Assembly: GCA_027922465.2 (NCBI GenBank)
Contig: BQMF02000116.1
Location: 806,001 to 870,000, forward strand
Direction: 5' to 3'
DNA length: 64,000 nucleotides
DNA from: Turritopsis dohrnii
Lineage: Eukaryota > Cnidaria > Hydrozoa > Anthoathecata > Oceaniidae
Every line of letters starts with the position of its first letter. Positions within the stretch are counted from its first letter, which is position 1. The notes below the pieces were generated by a model. It was not told the origin of the DNA, did no database searches, and saw nothing but the letters and a program-made list of their open reading frames with translations. Below are positions 23,614 to 33,739 of this stretch, piece by piece. Made by a program: the position numbers and the translations under genes.

Positions 23614-23690
23614 ATAATGTATCACTTACCTTGAATTTTTCATATCTAAGTCACACAAAAATAAATAAACAAACCAATAAATACTTTAAG

Positions 23691-24731
23691 GTCATCTAAC
23701 TACTTAGTTTCCAGACTCTCCGATAAGCAAGTTGTCTTGCGGCACTTTATCACCCCTTGTTCCTTCTTGTTCCTCCTTTTTTCCCCTTATTCCCCGTTAT
23801 TCCCCATGTCAAGAAGATAAGTTATGGAGTTGTTCCTCTTGAAGGCGTTACCTATGGGCGGTAGTTATAGGCGTTAACCTTATTTCCCCTTCTTTCTTAT
23901 TGTTCCTGCTTATTCCCCTTGTTTTCCGTTATTCCCCTTATGAAAGAGAAAAGTTTATGAACTTAAAAGAGGCTTGAAGACACCTGTTCTGAGCAAACAG
24001 TGACTTCATAACGGACTTGACTTAAGTTTGAATTAAGTCCATAACTTATCTTCTTGACATGAGGAATAACGGGGAATAAGGAGGAATAACGGGAAATAAG
24101 GGAAAACAACGGGTAACAAACAGGCAACACCCTCTAAAGGACAAAGTCCATAACTGTGCGGCAAGGCAACTCGCTAATCAGAGGGTCTGGAAACTAAGTA
24201 GTAAGATGACCCTTCCTCTTATCGGTAGTAGGCAACGCCCACCCCATCCGCAGAGGAGCAGCAGCGCTATCTTGCCACCGCTTCTTCCCCCTTACCGCCC
24301 CTCGTTCCTCCTTATTCTCCCTTGTTCCTCCTTATTCCCCCTTGTTCCCTGTTATTCCCCTTGTCACAGAGAAAAGATTATAGACTTAACGGAGCAAAGT
24401 GTTACGTCATAGTGTACTTGACTTAAGTTTGAATTAAGTCCATAACTTATCTTCTTGACATGGGGAATAACGGGGAATAAGGAGGAATAAGGGGAAATAA
24501 CGGGAAATAACGGGCAACAAACAGGCAACGCCATAACTAACCTCCTGCTCCCACCTCCCCTCGCCCTCTAGGTACCCCGTTTGGTAGAGCAAGTCCATAA
24601 TTTATCTTCTTGGCATGGGAAATAACGGGGAATAAGGGGAAAAAAGGAGGAACAAGAAGGAACAAGGGGTGATAAGTTGCTGCAAGACAACTTGCTTATC
24701 GGAGAGTCTGGAAACTAAGTAGTTAGATGAC
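23691..24731. repeat. 1-kb palindromic repeat rich in GGAATAAC words
   Basis: The ends are inverted copies beginning GTCATCTAACTACTTAGTTT and continuing through a CTCCGATAAGCAAGTTG block. Inside, TTATTCCCCGTTATTCCCC words occupy one side and their complement the other. A further inward end (GGAAACTAAGTAGTAAGATG, about 24192-24211) and a duplicated block (24013-24080 versus 24415-24482, AAGTTTGAATTAAGTCCATA) show that it is compound. It lies exactly between the converging helicase and YR genes. No protein is expected from it. Confidence 0.8.
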
Positions 24732-24893
24732 TTATTACTCCTATCAAATTGCCTGGTAGTAGGTAACAAATTGTAACCAGATATTACAAGGTGCTGTAAA
24801 GGCCATTTGCTTATCGAAGGGTCAAAAGGTAGAATTAGGCGTGATAAGGTGATTAAAATGCCGTAGGGGACTACAGATTGAAGAGGCAGATAT

Positions 24894-25184
24894 TCATTTT
24901 AAGTTTTTCTTCACTCTTAAATTTTCTTTACATTTCTTCAAAAGTACTATATGTTTTAAGTCTTTCAGCAACAGGTTATGTTTTTCCTTCCTCTTTAAGA
25001 AGATCAGCTTAGCCATCAGTCCTGTGGAGTCGGTTATATTTGCGAAATAAAATGGTCTTGGTCCTATTATTTGGCTTGCATCTAACAAATTTTTCAAGCA
25101 TCGTCGATCTTCTTCACTTAGTTCAAACTTTGTGTGGATCTCCCCATTATTGGTAAACAGACATTTACGGAACTTGAAGAACAT
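24894..25184 (-). CDS. Small lysine-rich hypothetical protein of the YR element
   Basis: A 96-codon open frame lies just downstream of the YR-Myb gene on the same strand. It contains ELSEEDRRCLKNLLDAS and a basic tail. No family was recognised, and no counterpart was found in copy B. It may be an exon of the upstream gene or chance. Confidence 0.25.
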   Translation of the reverse strand: MFFKFRKCLFTNNGEIHTKFELSEEDRRCLKNLLDASQIIGPRPFYFANITDSTGLMAKLIFLKRKEKHNLLLKDLKHIVLLKKCKENLRVKKNLK

Positions 25185-25306
25185 CCTGATCTACCAACTG
25201 TTACTCGTAAAGAAAGCTGTTCCCCTTTAGTTAGTGCTTATGTAGTCATACAAAGTACCGAACTGTTTACAAATTTAACACAGACATAGTAGATAAATCT
25301 CGTATG

Positions 25307-27082
25307 TTAAATTAAGTTTAACTTCTTTGCTCTGATCATTAGAGTACTCGGTTTTCGTGAAGGATGAAAGCTATATTCCGGATCTCGTAAAATCGCTGTC
25401 CATTTTCCCTGACCATATCTTTTGATGCCATAAGAAAGAAACGAGTCTTCAGTAGCCGAAAATGCAGCCTTGCTTTGTCGTTTGATGCCTTTATTCTGCG
25501 GTTCTGCTGCAGCGGATAAGTTCTCGTTTAAAGCAATGTTAAGACAGGATTTCGCTCGTTCATTTCTTCGGTCCACTCCATTACTGCCGAGTTCGTTAGA
25601 AGTTGATATCGTAAAATGATCGTTCAAACGATGGTTATTCGTACATTCTTTGTCCATGGTTACCAGCTTTTCCATACACTGTTGACCCTGACGAGCTACT
25701 TCGGTTGATTAAAGTTTTTGATAATGTATTCTAGCTACGTGTGATGTATGCTTTTGATCACGTGATAAAGCCGCTTGCTCACGTTCGTTCAGTTTACCCA
25801 TGCTTTCCGTTTCGATAATCTGCCTGTATCTTGTCGGGTTTACATACTTTCCAATAGCCTGGTAAACAATTCTTCCGAAAATATCACTTAACTGTTTCAG
25901 CTGGGTTCCATTCTTTGTTACCAAAACGTAATCGCAAATAGGATTTAGTCTAGTCCGAATACAAGCTATGTACCCATTCAAAATATCAACAACTCTTTTG
26001 GAAATAATGAGAGTATCAAATCCATATTTATAATTTGTTTTGAATCTTGTTTGATCGATAACACCGCCTTCACTTCCAACGCCACGTACCATTGCAACAG
26101 TTAAATACTGATATGTCATTGGTCGACTTGCTTTCACCATTAGAAACAGTACAGCTACAACAAACGAAGTGCTGAAAGATAAATCGTGTGCTGGAATGAT
26201 GGCATTCGAATCACTAGCGTTAATCAATATCTGTGAAAATTTGTCGGCATGAAAAGGAATAACATTTTGTAAATCTTCCAGGCTAGGCCAACAATTGATA
26301 GTTTCAAGGTATTCCTTGCTCAGTACTGTACTCCATTCAATCCTCATTTGCTTTGCTAAGCACTTTTTTACCCTGTCTAAGTAAATTTCAGCTGCAATGA
26401 ATACAGGTATATTCTCGCTTTTAATTGCATTACTCCTTCTGAAGTCAAGCGTGTGAGAAATGGCGTTCATGTAGCCAATAATTCCAGAATGACCAAGTTT
26501 CCAAGTGTCCTTCAAGTAATCCACAAAGTCAGAAAGCATTGTAATCGATCCAACGCAATAATCTATAACACATCCTGGTACGTCCCAGAGAATAGATACG
26601 TCATCGCAACAGAATTTCGCATACTTTAAAAGTTTGGCTGTTATTTGTTCCGCTTGACACAAACTTTTACCTCCTCCACCTGGACTTTGTAGCCATTTTG
26701 AAAACAGTTTTCCAACAGTACATGTTTTAACAAACATCGGCATTGAAGAAGTGCAGCCTCGTTTTCGTTTACTTTGAGTGGATACTCGTGTTGCAAATTC
26801 AGGAAATATAGTGGTAACGTCAGGTTTCTCGTCAAAAAAGTAAAACCAACCATGCTTTGTATAAACGTGTTTTCTACAACCTCTTTGCGTTTTAAAGCCT
26901 TCGCTTTCACATGACTTCACAGGGCATATGTACACTCCATTGCTAGTAGTTTTTAAGGACAACCTTTTCGGTTTCCTTTCATTTCCAACAGCTTTTTGCC
27001 ACATCTTCTTTGATAAAATGCGTCTTTTCAACATCTCTGTCACGTAGTGAATCAGAAGATCAAGACGATCCCTTTTATGCAA
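25307..27082 (-). pseudogene. Crypton-like tyrosine recombinase with C-terminal Myb domain, one in-frame TAA
   Basis: The first 457 codons form a tyrosine recombinase, which would cut and rejoin DNA through a tyrosine linkage. A C2H2-like finger sits at residues 53-77 (C53, C58, H72, H77). A helical core-binding region (about 125-215) includes KWLQSPGGGGKS. The catalytic region has R320 (KASRPMTY), box II NPTRYRQIIETES (R418/R420), H445 and Y454 (ARIHYQK), with the usual 9-residue H-to-Y spacing. A TAA (25709-25711) then interrupts the frame, which continues 130 codons to a Myb/SANT domain of telobox type (YGQGKWTAILRDP). Copy B has the YR end and Myb in one uninterrupted frame, so the two halves are one protein. 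The start ATG at 27082 is the first in frame. It is intronless, unlike its partner helicase gene. Confidence 0.85.
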
Positions 27083-27638
27083 ATGTTTTAATTAGGAAAC
27101 GTGTGAATTTCGACTAATCAAAAAGCTGTTCTTTTATTGCAAACTTGCGGAAACTGACAGACCGAATTAAAGTGGTCAGCAGAAAGTTTTTAGGGTTTTC
27201 CACTTGTGTTCTGTATTATACACGACTGCATGATTTTTATAATGATTACACCAATAGGAACATTCTGTCTCATATATAACGGAACAAAGCCTTCCGTACA
27301 AATACATGGCAAGTTAGCAGAATACAGAACAACATGGACCGTTTAGTATATTAAACATCGGTCTTGCAAAGACTTTTCTATTCTATAAAACATCGTGCAT
27401 CTGAAAAAAACTTTAAAGGTCCCAAGAGTGCCTCAGAAATTGTTCCTTTTATAACAAAAGGAACTAACGAAATAGGAACACGTGCAAATGATAAAAATGT
27501 TTATGCTCCATTGCTTTGCAAATTTACTTATACAAAGGAACAAAATAAGTTTATACGCTATATAATAATAATAATAACAATAATAATCAATGGAATCTCT
27601 CATCGTTGAATGAAGTAAATGGAGCACGCCTGTACTGC

Positions 27639-27743
27639 CAGTATATGTCGCAAACGCCAATAAATGTCGCGAAATTGCCAGTAAGTATCGCAATTCAACA
27701 GTAAATGTCGCAAAGAAATTAAAAATCAACAATAAATGTCGCA
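27639..27743. repeat. Degenerate tandem repeat AATGTCGCAA
   Basis: Five copies of a CCAGTAAATGTCGCAAA-like unit of about 25-30 bp follow the AATAAT microsatellite at 27563-27590. It is not coding. Confidence 0.7.
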
Positions 27744-27836
27744 ACTTTTTAATTTCGATTTCTAATCAATGATTCTAAACACCGATTATTCTGATCATGA
27801 TGAAGAACACTTAAGTTTTATGCAACAGTCTTCTTA

Positions 27837-28376
27837 ATGTTGTCAAACAGCATACCAACCACATCCAATTGCATAACAAATCAGAACATGAAGTTATTTG
27901 AAACACTCTTCATGAAATTTAGAAGATATCACAACATTTTTAACTCAGCAGGACCCTATCAGTTGAAAAAATTGATTCACTGGGTGGGTCTTATTTTTGA
28001 CCATGTCCGAATAAACAATTATTCAACATTGTGCAAGTTTCACATTTTTGTAGAAACATTGATATCAGAATTTTTGGATTTTCTTCGTAAAAACTGGCCT
28101 GACATAAACATCATTCCAAAACTGCACATGATGGAACATTACATGATCCCATTTCTCAAAAAATCGAAAGTCGGCTTTGGATTCTATGGACAAAAAGGTA
28201 GAGAGAGCATTCATCATTCATTCAAACAAATGAAACATCGATACAGTAACATGAAAAATCCTGTCAGACATATTAAGGTATCTCATGAATCAGCACTTCT
28301 TCCCTCTACTATGTACTCTGAAGCTCAACTAATCAAACCGGCAGTAAAAAGAAGGACGTTATCAGCATCAAATTAA
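27837..28376 (+). pseudogene. C-terminal fragment of an N-RAG-TP-like protein
   Basis: A 179-codon frame with FLDFLRKNWPDINIIPKLHM, HYMIPFLKKSKVGFGFYG and ESIHHSFKQMKHRY. I recognise this as the C-terminal region of the same transposon-protein type as the gene at 434-5056. No upstream exons with the RAG1-like zinc region or GDYEFLC block were found, so it is a truncated, probably dead copy. Its orientation is opposite to the first copy. The first Met in frame is arbitrary; the real exon probably starts at an acceptor. Confidence 0.6.
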
Positions 28377-28379
28377 TTT

Positions 28380-28800
28380 ATATGTGCTGTGATGTATTTA
28401 TTATTACTAAAAGAAACTACCTGTGTATCAAATTGTTATCCAGAAGAATGTGCTTCACACTAGTTGGAAGCATAAAATATTTCCCCACTTCAGGATCTAA
28501 TTGCCAAACAGAAAAAAATGGCTACAGCCACAAATCTTTTTATAGTGTTGATGCATCTATTAACAACTCCATTACATAATATTTGATGCCTAAAAAACTC
28601 CAGGTCATGCTTATTTCGTACAAAGTATATTTCCAAGTGGGTTGCTATGGAGAACCACACAAAACTAAAGTAAAATTCTCTAATAACCCAGGGAAACTTC
28701 TGTGATTATAATGTGTGCCAAAGATTAGAAACGACGAAATACACTTTTTTTATACCCAGAGAGTACTTGATTAAAGAGATCTACTTTCAGATATTCTTAT
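28380..28800. other. Gene-free stretch between transposon fragments
   Basis: Nothing recognised; A+T-rich with only chance ORFs. Confidence 0.4.
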
Positions 28801-28859
28801 AGACTAGATCATGATTTCTGCGTGCACCATGTGTAATGGCAAGTTCGTGAAAATAATAC

Positions 28860-29411
28860 GTGCTCCGCTTTATCATAATTTTGCGTACGAAACCCAGCCG
28901 TGTTTTGAAGTGGTGCCCCTTTTTCGTGTATTATGTCTGCAAACCTTGAAAGATCTGCTCTTGAAAGCCATGGTTGGTTTAATGTAGTGAGAAAATGTGA
29001 AAAATTGCCGTGAATATGGTCGATAATATAGTTAGATATCATGAACAGTTGGGGTGTAGGCCGACCAAACCAATTCATGACATGACTGTATCAGCAAGGA
29101 TACGAAAATCGGTTTAAACAAATGCAAAGTGCTTCGATTCCAGAAACCTTTAAGCCATTATAACATTTTATTTCATCAGGTATCTGAAGAGCTTCCGCCA
29201 AAACATACAAATCATTTTTCCAAAATCTAAATTTAGTTCTACACTCATCGTCGCTTAATAAATCTAAGTTAAATCGGTCATAGATCCAGTAAGGAAGGTT
29301 ACAGTTCTTTGTTCTATTCATATCATACAGCAAAACACATGTTTCTTCATCAATTAAGTTATCACTATAAGCAAATAAAATTCCATCTCGAACTTCCCTC
29401 AAGGGAGCCAT
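28860..29411 (-). pseudogene. PIF/Harbinger transposase, N-terminal part
   Basis: The frame from MAPLREVRDG runs through GIEALCICLNRFSYPC, a TGA stop, then YSHVMNWFGRPTPQLFMISN and LNQPWLSRADL. It reaches IIHEKGAPLQNTAGF, where similarity ends. The motif order (GxEALxIxLxRFxYPCR, FGRPxPxLSMI, NQxWL, KGAPLxNxxGF) is that of the helix-turn-helix part of HARBI1-type transposases. The stop replaces the conserved Arg after PC, a CGA-to-TGA change at a CpG. The catalytic DDE region is missing. It is a truncated, inactive copy. Confidence 0.75.
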
Positions 29412-29419
29412 ATTCCTTG

Positions 29420-30780
29420 TTTATGTTTTTTCCCGCGTTCGCCTCATTTCCAAATTCGTAATGACCTACTAAAGTACGGAGGCGGTTGTTCCTGTAAATC
29501 TACGACTTCATGTAACGCCGTCGCAGAGATCACCGCCGTCGATTTCGTAAGGTGCCTACTAAATGATAGACCTTTCGGAAAATACGTCAGAGCAGATCTT
29601 GCCTCGCTTTTAAACCAAATAATAGTGGCATTCGTGTTGTTTTTGAAAAGAAATGATACCGGAGAGGAAACCTTACACGAACTCTTTTTATGATTCTTAA
29701 TTACGTAAGTAATTTAAAACCTTAGAAGCAACGCAACATCTGCCGTGACGTAATTTCCGAAAAGGTCTATCCGTTTGTCTATTCTTTACGCCATCATAAA
29801 ACCGTGCGATACCGTTACACACTTTCTTTCGCTTACCAGCAGTAGATGGTTGTTACAAATAATAACAACAAAAGCAATTGGCTTTTAGAGAGAAGCCTTT
29901 TGGTGGACTTTGATAGTAAACCACTTCTTGGTCATCGAAAACTGCGAAAACACAAGATTTAATAAAAATTGAGACATTCGATTGAGATTTTATTGGGATT
30001 TAATTGAGATCATATTTTCATTGTCATTATCTCTTGTTACAATTGAAAATTTACAACTATTCTAAACTATTAATAAATTTATCTTTATCTATAAACTCTT
30101 GTTGAAAACAGAAACTAAACAAGCCTTTCAATAAGTATACCCATCATCCAGATTAAACATAATTAACTTATTTAACCTTAGTATAAAAATTTCGTGAAAA
30201 CTTACCTCTGAGGTGTTGTTTCCCAGGCAGAAAGCAAGGCGTTTGATGTTAATGATTATAATTGATGGAAATGATTATGCTAATGAGGTATTCTCCGCAA
30301 TTACAACATAACGATTTACACTGTTGGCCAAACTATTGACAATTCCAGTAAGAAAGTCTCTTAAATTCGCTTTTTTAAAAAATAAATAGGGTAGATAACC
30401 GAAAAGGACCAAAAAACAAACTTATTCTTTGGAAAATGTTCTAAAAAATATACTAGATACTACGTCTTTTAAATATGTGGTTCCTAAAATATCTATGAGG
30501 CTTTGAACTAAGAGTGGATAGTTTAATTTGGTCATTTGTGTAGTTTTCCTTTTCTAAATATATAACTAAAAATATTGATTTTGTAATTACTAAAAGTTTT
30601 TGGTTCCAAAATCTAAAGGGTTGACATACTCATTTTTGTTTGTCTATGGTATTGCGCTCTTCACGTTAAATAGACTTTTTCCTAATGCATTGTTTGAGCA
30701 TATGGTTTGAGCACTGTGTTCACTTGTTATCTGGTATGCTGCTATATACCCTGTTATTTCACTGATTACATTTCTTATTA
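29420..30780. other. Gene-free stretch upstream of the transporter region
   Basis: No gene or clear repeat recognised. CGTCGCAG and CCGTCGATT words give slightly higher G+C near 29500. Confidence 0.4.
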
Positions 30781-30784
30781 CTTA

Positions 30785-30906
30785 TCCAGTGGGGAAAATC
30801 GTCAAAAAGTTACTGCGACGAAGAGCATTTTTATTGAAATTGTGTGTATATGTTTATAGAAATGCACTCCTTCGCAAGAGCTTTTTTAATAAATGTGCCG
30901 GCTGGA
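30785..30906. mobile_element. ~120-bp MITE family, copy 1
   Basis: TCCAGTGGG to GGCTGGA ends, with an internal GAGCATTTTTATTGAAATTG box and GAAATGCACTCCTTCGCA box. The same layout recurs at 31053, 32885, 33333, 33611, 61763 and 62118. Confidence 0.75.
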
Positions 30907-31052
30907 TAGTAATATTCATTTATTAATTCCATTCCACTGTGAGATTATTATCAGAAATTAAAAGTTTTTAAACGAGTTCATACTTGTTGGCTTGATCATA
31001 AAACGGTGTTTAAACAAAATATGGGAGAGCACTGCCGATCAACCGTGATATA

Positions 31053-31175
31053 TCCCAGTAGGCAAATATATTGAAAAATCACTATGAAGGAGTGCATTTC
31101 TACAGAAATACCAAATTATCTCTATAAAAGCGCTCTACATCGCAGTGCCTTATTACAAGGTAAAGCCCACTGGGA
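31053..31175. mobile_element. ~120-bp MITE family, copy 2 (inverted)
   Basis: TCCCAGTAGGCA and its inverted match GCCCACTGGGA close a 123-bp unit. AAGGAGTGCATTTCT is the reverse of the conserved inner box. It lies 142 bp beyond the 3' end of the transporter gene. Confidence 0.75.
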
Positions 31176-31316
31176 TGTTGCCACCTAAATACTTTTCAAT
31201 AAGTCTTTTTATAAAGATACCAGCGCATTCAAAACAGGGTCAATATCAAGTCAATACAAAAATGTTCAGGTCAACCCATGGAATTTGATCTAAACATTTA
31301 TATATATACAACGGAA

Positions 31317-32609
31317 CTATATGACAACTTTAGGATTCTGAAAAGTATGTTTCCTCCAAAACATTATTACGATCATGAACATGGAGATCGTGGATACGAT
31401 TACGACAACATATTGCGAAAACTTTATTAGAAAGGCACCAAAAAGCGTTGCAGTTAAACCTCCAATCCGCATCGCAGTCGTTTGTAATCCGTTGTAATAT
31501 GATAATTTAGAAGACGACACAAGTTGAGACACGATAGGAACGAGATATATATTCCCATAGGTCAATATAAGTGATGTTAGTGAAGTACCCAACGCCAGTG
31601 CAGTCATTCCCAGTCCATAATTGAACCTTACATAGACCAGTAAGAAGTATACATACCATGTTACTGGTATACATGCAATACAGAACAAATTTATTCCAAA
31701 TAACGACTTCCAAGAAAATTCGGCCCATGAGAAAAACATCATAAATGTTACACTGCTCCCTGCTGTAATAATGTATATGATGTTTATTTCCTTAACTGTA
31801 AAATGCTGAATATCAATAATAATGATTGTGTTCCAGACTTCTACTAAATTAACAGAGAAAAATTGCAAAAAAGACAAGACCGCTACTATGCAAAAATTGA
31901 TAGGGAATTTCTTTTTTTGCTTGCAGATCTCGCTGTCTTCACTGCTCTCCATCGACCCAATTCTCTCGTACATCGTTGCCTTTAAATCATACTCTTTTGA
32001 TAAGTTGTGCATGAACAAAATAGTCATTAAGATCGAGAGTGCATAAAGTAAGCTAACCAATAACGTTGGAGCGTTTAGATACGTTATATGCCAGCCTTTA
32101 ACATATACGTCCATGTGCATAAAAGCGAAATTCAGTGGTGGCCCTATTATCATGCCGATCTCGCTAAACTGTATGACAAATCCAACTTTTGACGAAACTT
32201 TCTCTTTCTCATAAACACGTGATACTTCGCTTGCAATGATTGGCTGCAGCACTGACACGTTACTGGCAAGAATTCTTCCAAGTAACAAAAACCATACTGA
32301 AATACCAGTGCTATACAAAAGATTCCCAACGATTGCCAGGAAATTTGAAAACAGTACAATTTCTTTCATACAACGATGCTTATCCATTATCTTACCGAAA
32401 GGAACTGACAATACTGATCCACATATACAATAGCTGGACATAATCAAGCCGAAAAAGATCTTCCGATTCAGTTCGTTGGCTGTAATTGACTTGATGTACA
32501 ACCACAAAGTAGCTATTACTAAGGTATATTCAATGCCGGCTAAGAGCTGTTGTGCGCAGATCACATACAAGGTGTTTCTTCTTTTCTTCAACCATTTTGC
32601 AGGTGGCAT
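31317..32609 (-). CDS. Major facilitator superfamily transporter, MFSD8-like
   Basis: An intact single-exon gene of 430 codons. Hydrophobic segments fall into two sets of about six separated by a charged loop (residues about 200-235, with SSEDSEICKQKKK). After the second transmembrane segment comes GKIMDKHR, the MFS signature GxxxDxxxR. FLLLGRILASNVSVLQPIIA and GFVIQFSEIGMIIGPPLNF match segments 4 and 5. The overall look and length are nearest the lysosomal MFSD8/CLN7 group; that subfamily, and therefore the substrate, is inference. It is flanked by ~120-bp MITEs. It starts at the first Met in frame, MPPAKWLKKRR, with a basic cytosolic N-terminus. Confidence 0.85.
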   Translation of the reverse strand: MPPAKWLKKRRNTLYVICAQQLLAGIEYTLVIATLWLYIKSITANELNRKIFFGLIMSSYCICGSVLSVPFGKIMDKHRCMKEIVLFSNFLAIVGNLLYSTGISVWFLLLGRILASNVSVLQPIIASEVSRVYEKEKVSSKVGFVIQFSEIGMIIGPPLNFAFMHMDVYVKGWHITYLNAPTLLVSLLYALSILMTILFMHNLSKEYDLKATMYERIGSMESSEDSEICKQKKKFPINFCIVAVLSFLQFFSVNLVEVWNTIIIIDIQHFTVKEINIIYIITAGSSVTFMMFFSWAEFSWKSLFGINLFCIACIPVTWYVYFLLVYVRFNYGLGMTALALGTSLTSLILTYGNIYLVPIVSQLVSSSKLSYYNGLQTTAMRIGGLTATLFGAFLIKFSQYVVVIVSTISMFMIVIMFWRKHTFQNPKVVI

Positions 32610-32884
32610 TTCTGCTTAAAAGTAAAATAAACAAAATCTTTTTTAACCTAAGCCAGTACTGATAAATCAACCTTAACTTATATCGTTCATTGAGTTTTAT
32701 TATGAATTGTAATGTTTTGTTTTTTCGTTGTTTTCACTGGATAATAATCACATTTAGTTTAGAATGAAATTTGATTCCTGAAGGGAGAATGATTCAAGAA
32801 ATTCTACAAATTATCCAGAAGAACTTTTCTTATATAATCGATTTCGATCTAATTTCCTAAATTTATAAATTCCTGTCATACTAA

Positions 32885-33002
32885 CCAGTGGGCAAAATCT
32901 TCAAAAAGCCACTGCTAAAGAGCATTTTTATTGAATTAGTGTGTATATTTTTATATAAATGCACTCCTTCACAGTGTTTTTTTTAGTTAATTGCCCACTT
33001 GG
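32885..33002. mobile_element. ~120-bp MITE family, copy 3
   Basis: CCAGTGGGCAAAATCTTC to TTGCCCACTTGG, with the conserved AAATGCACTCCTTC inner box. It lies 276 bp upstream of the transporter start codon. Confidence 0.8.
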
Positions 33003-33332
33003 TCGTTGAAGACGATTGTAATTCCTTAATCCGCGGCCTACTGATTGGAAATCATATGTTGATCACGTAAAGATAAACACGGCGTGGTTTGTTCATATGC
33101 CGAAACGATTCTGGAATGGCATGGGTTAAACAGATGGTTTAAATTGAGCAAATTGCCGCGTCTTCATTAAGAGATAAAATCTATCTATTAATAAAAGAAT
33201 GTTAAAAATTATAAGTTAATTTATAAATTTATACGTTATTTATAAGTTTAAGTAAATTAAAGTAGATTATTTAAAACATCCTGCTATGGGAAGAAGTTGA
33301 GAAATGATAGTGTGTAACAGCTAAAGCCTGTC

Positions 33333-33450
33333 AACTGGTCAAAATTGCCGAAATGTTGCTGCAATGAAGTGGATTTTCATTGAAGGAGTGTGTATGTTTC
33401 GATAGAAATGCACTCCTTCGCAGTGATTTTTAATGAAACTTGCTCACTGG
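33333..33450. mobile_element. ~120-bp MITE family, copy 4
   Basis: It ends in TTGCTCACTGG and carries GAAATGCACTCCTTCGCAGT. The left end (AACTGGTCAAAATTGCC) is more diverged. Confidence 0.75.
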
Positions 33451-33610
33451 AGGCTTTATCTAAAGGGAGGCTTAAATCGTCCACGATTCTGTCAACATTG
33501 TATTTTATCTAAGCCGATAATTTATAATTTATGTATTTTATCTTAGTCGATAAGGTTTTCATGGCTCAAACCTTCATGACTTAAAGATAAGCATTTCACC
33601 AGTAGTATCT

Positions 33611-33732
33611 TCCAGTGGAAAAAATTGTCAAAAAGTCACTGCGATTAGGAGAACTTTTACTGAAATTGCGTGTATACTTCTTTAGAAATGCATTCCTCCG
33701 CATAGATCTTTCAACAAATTTGCTCATTTGGA
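33611..33732. mobile_element. ~120-bp MITE family, copy 5
   Basis: TCCAGTGGAAAAAATTGTC to TTTGCTCATTTGGA, with the inner box diverged to GAAATGCATTCCTCCGCA. Confidence 0.7.
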
Positions 33733-33739
33733 TAATGAG

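Larger units (their letters stand above)
20502..27082. mobile_element. Helicase/tyrosine-recombinase element, copy A
   Basis: An eight-exon SF3 helicase gene (plus strand) and a YR-Myb gene (minus strand) converge on a 1-kb repeat block. The same two genes in the same relative orientation occur, diverged, at 48.9-59.6 kb, so they travel as a unit. No terminal repeats were found, as expected for a Crypton-like YR element; the outer limits given are only those of the genes. Confidence 0.75.

Noticed and set aside
20817..25711. Alternative genetic code with TAA as Gln
   Set aside because: The intact genes here (PLE, transporter, GPCR) use TAA or other standard stops normally, and copy B does not have TAA at these sites.
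32150..32443. ORFs of about 65-75 codons overlapping the transporter
   Set aside because: They lie within and antisense or out of frame to an intact 430-codon gene.
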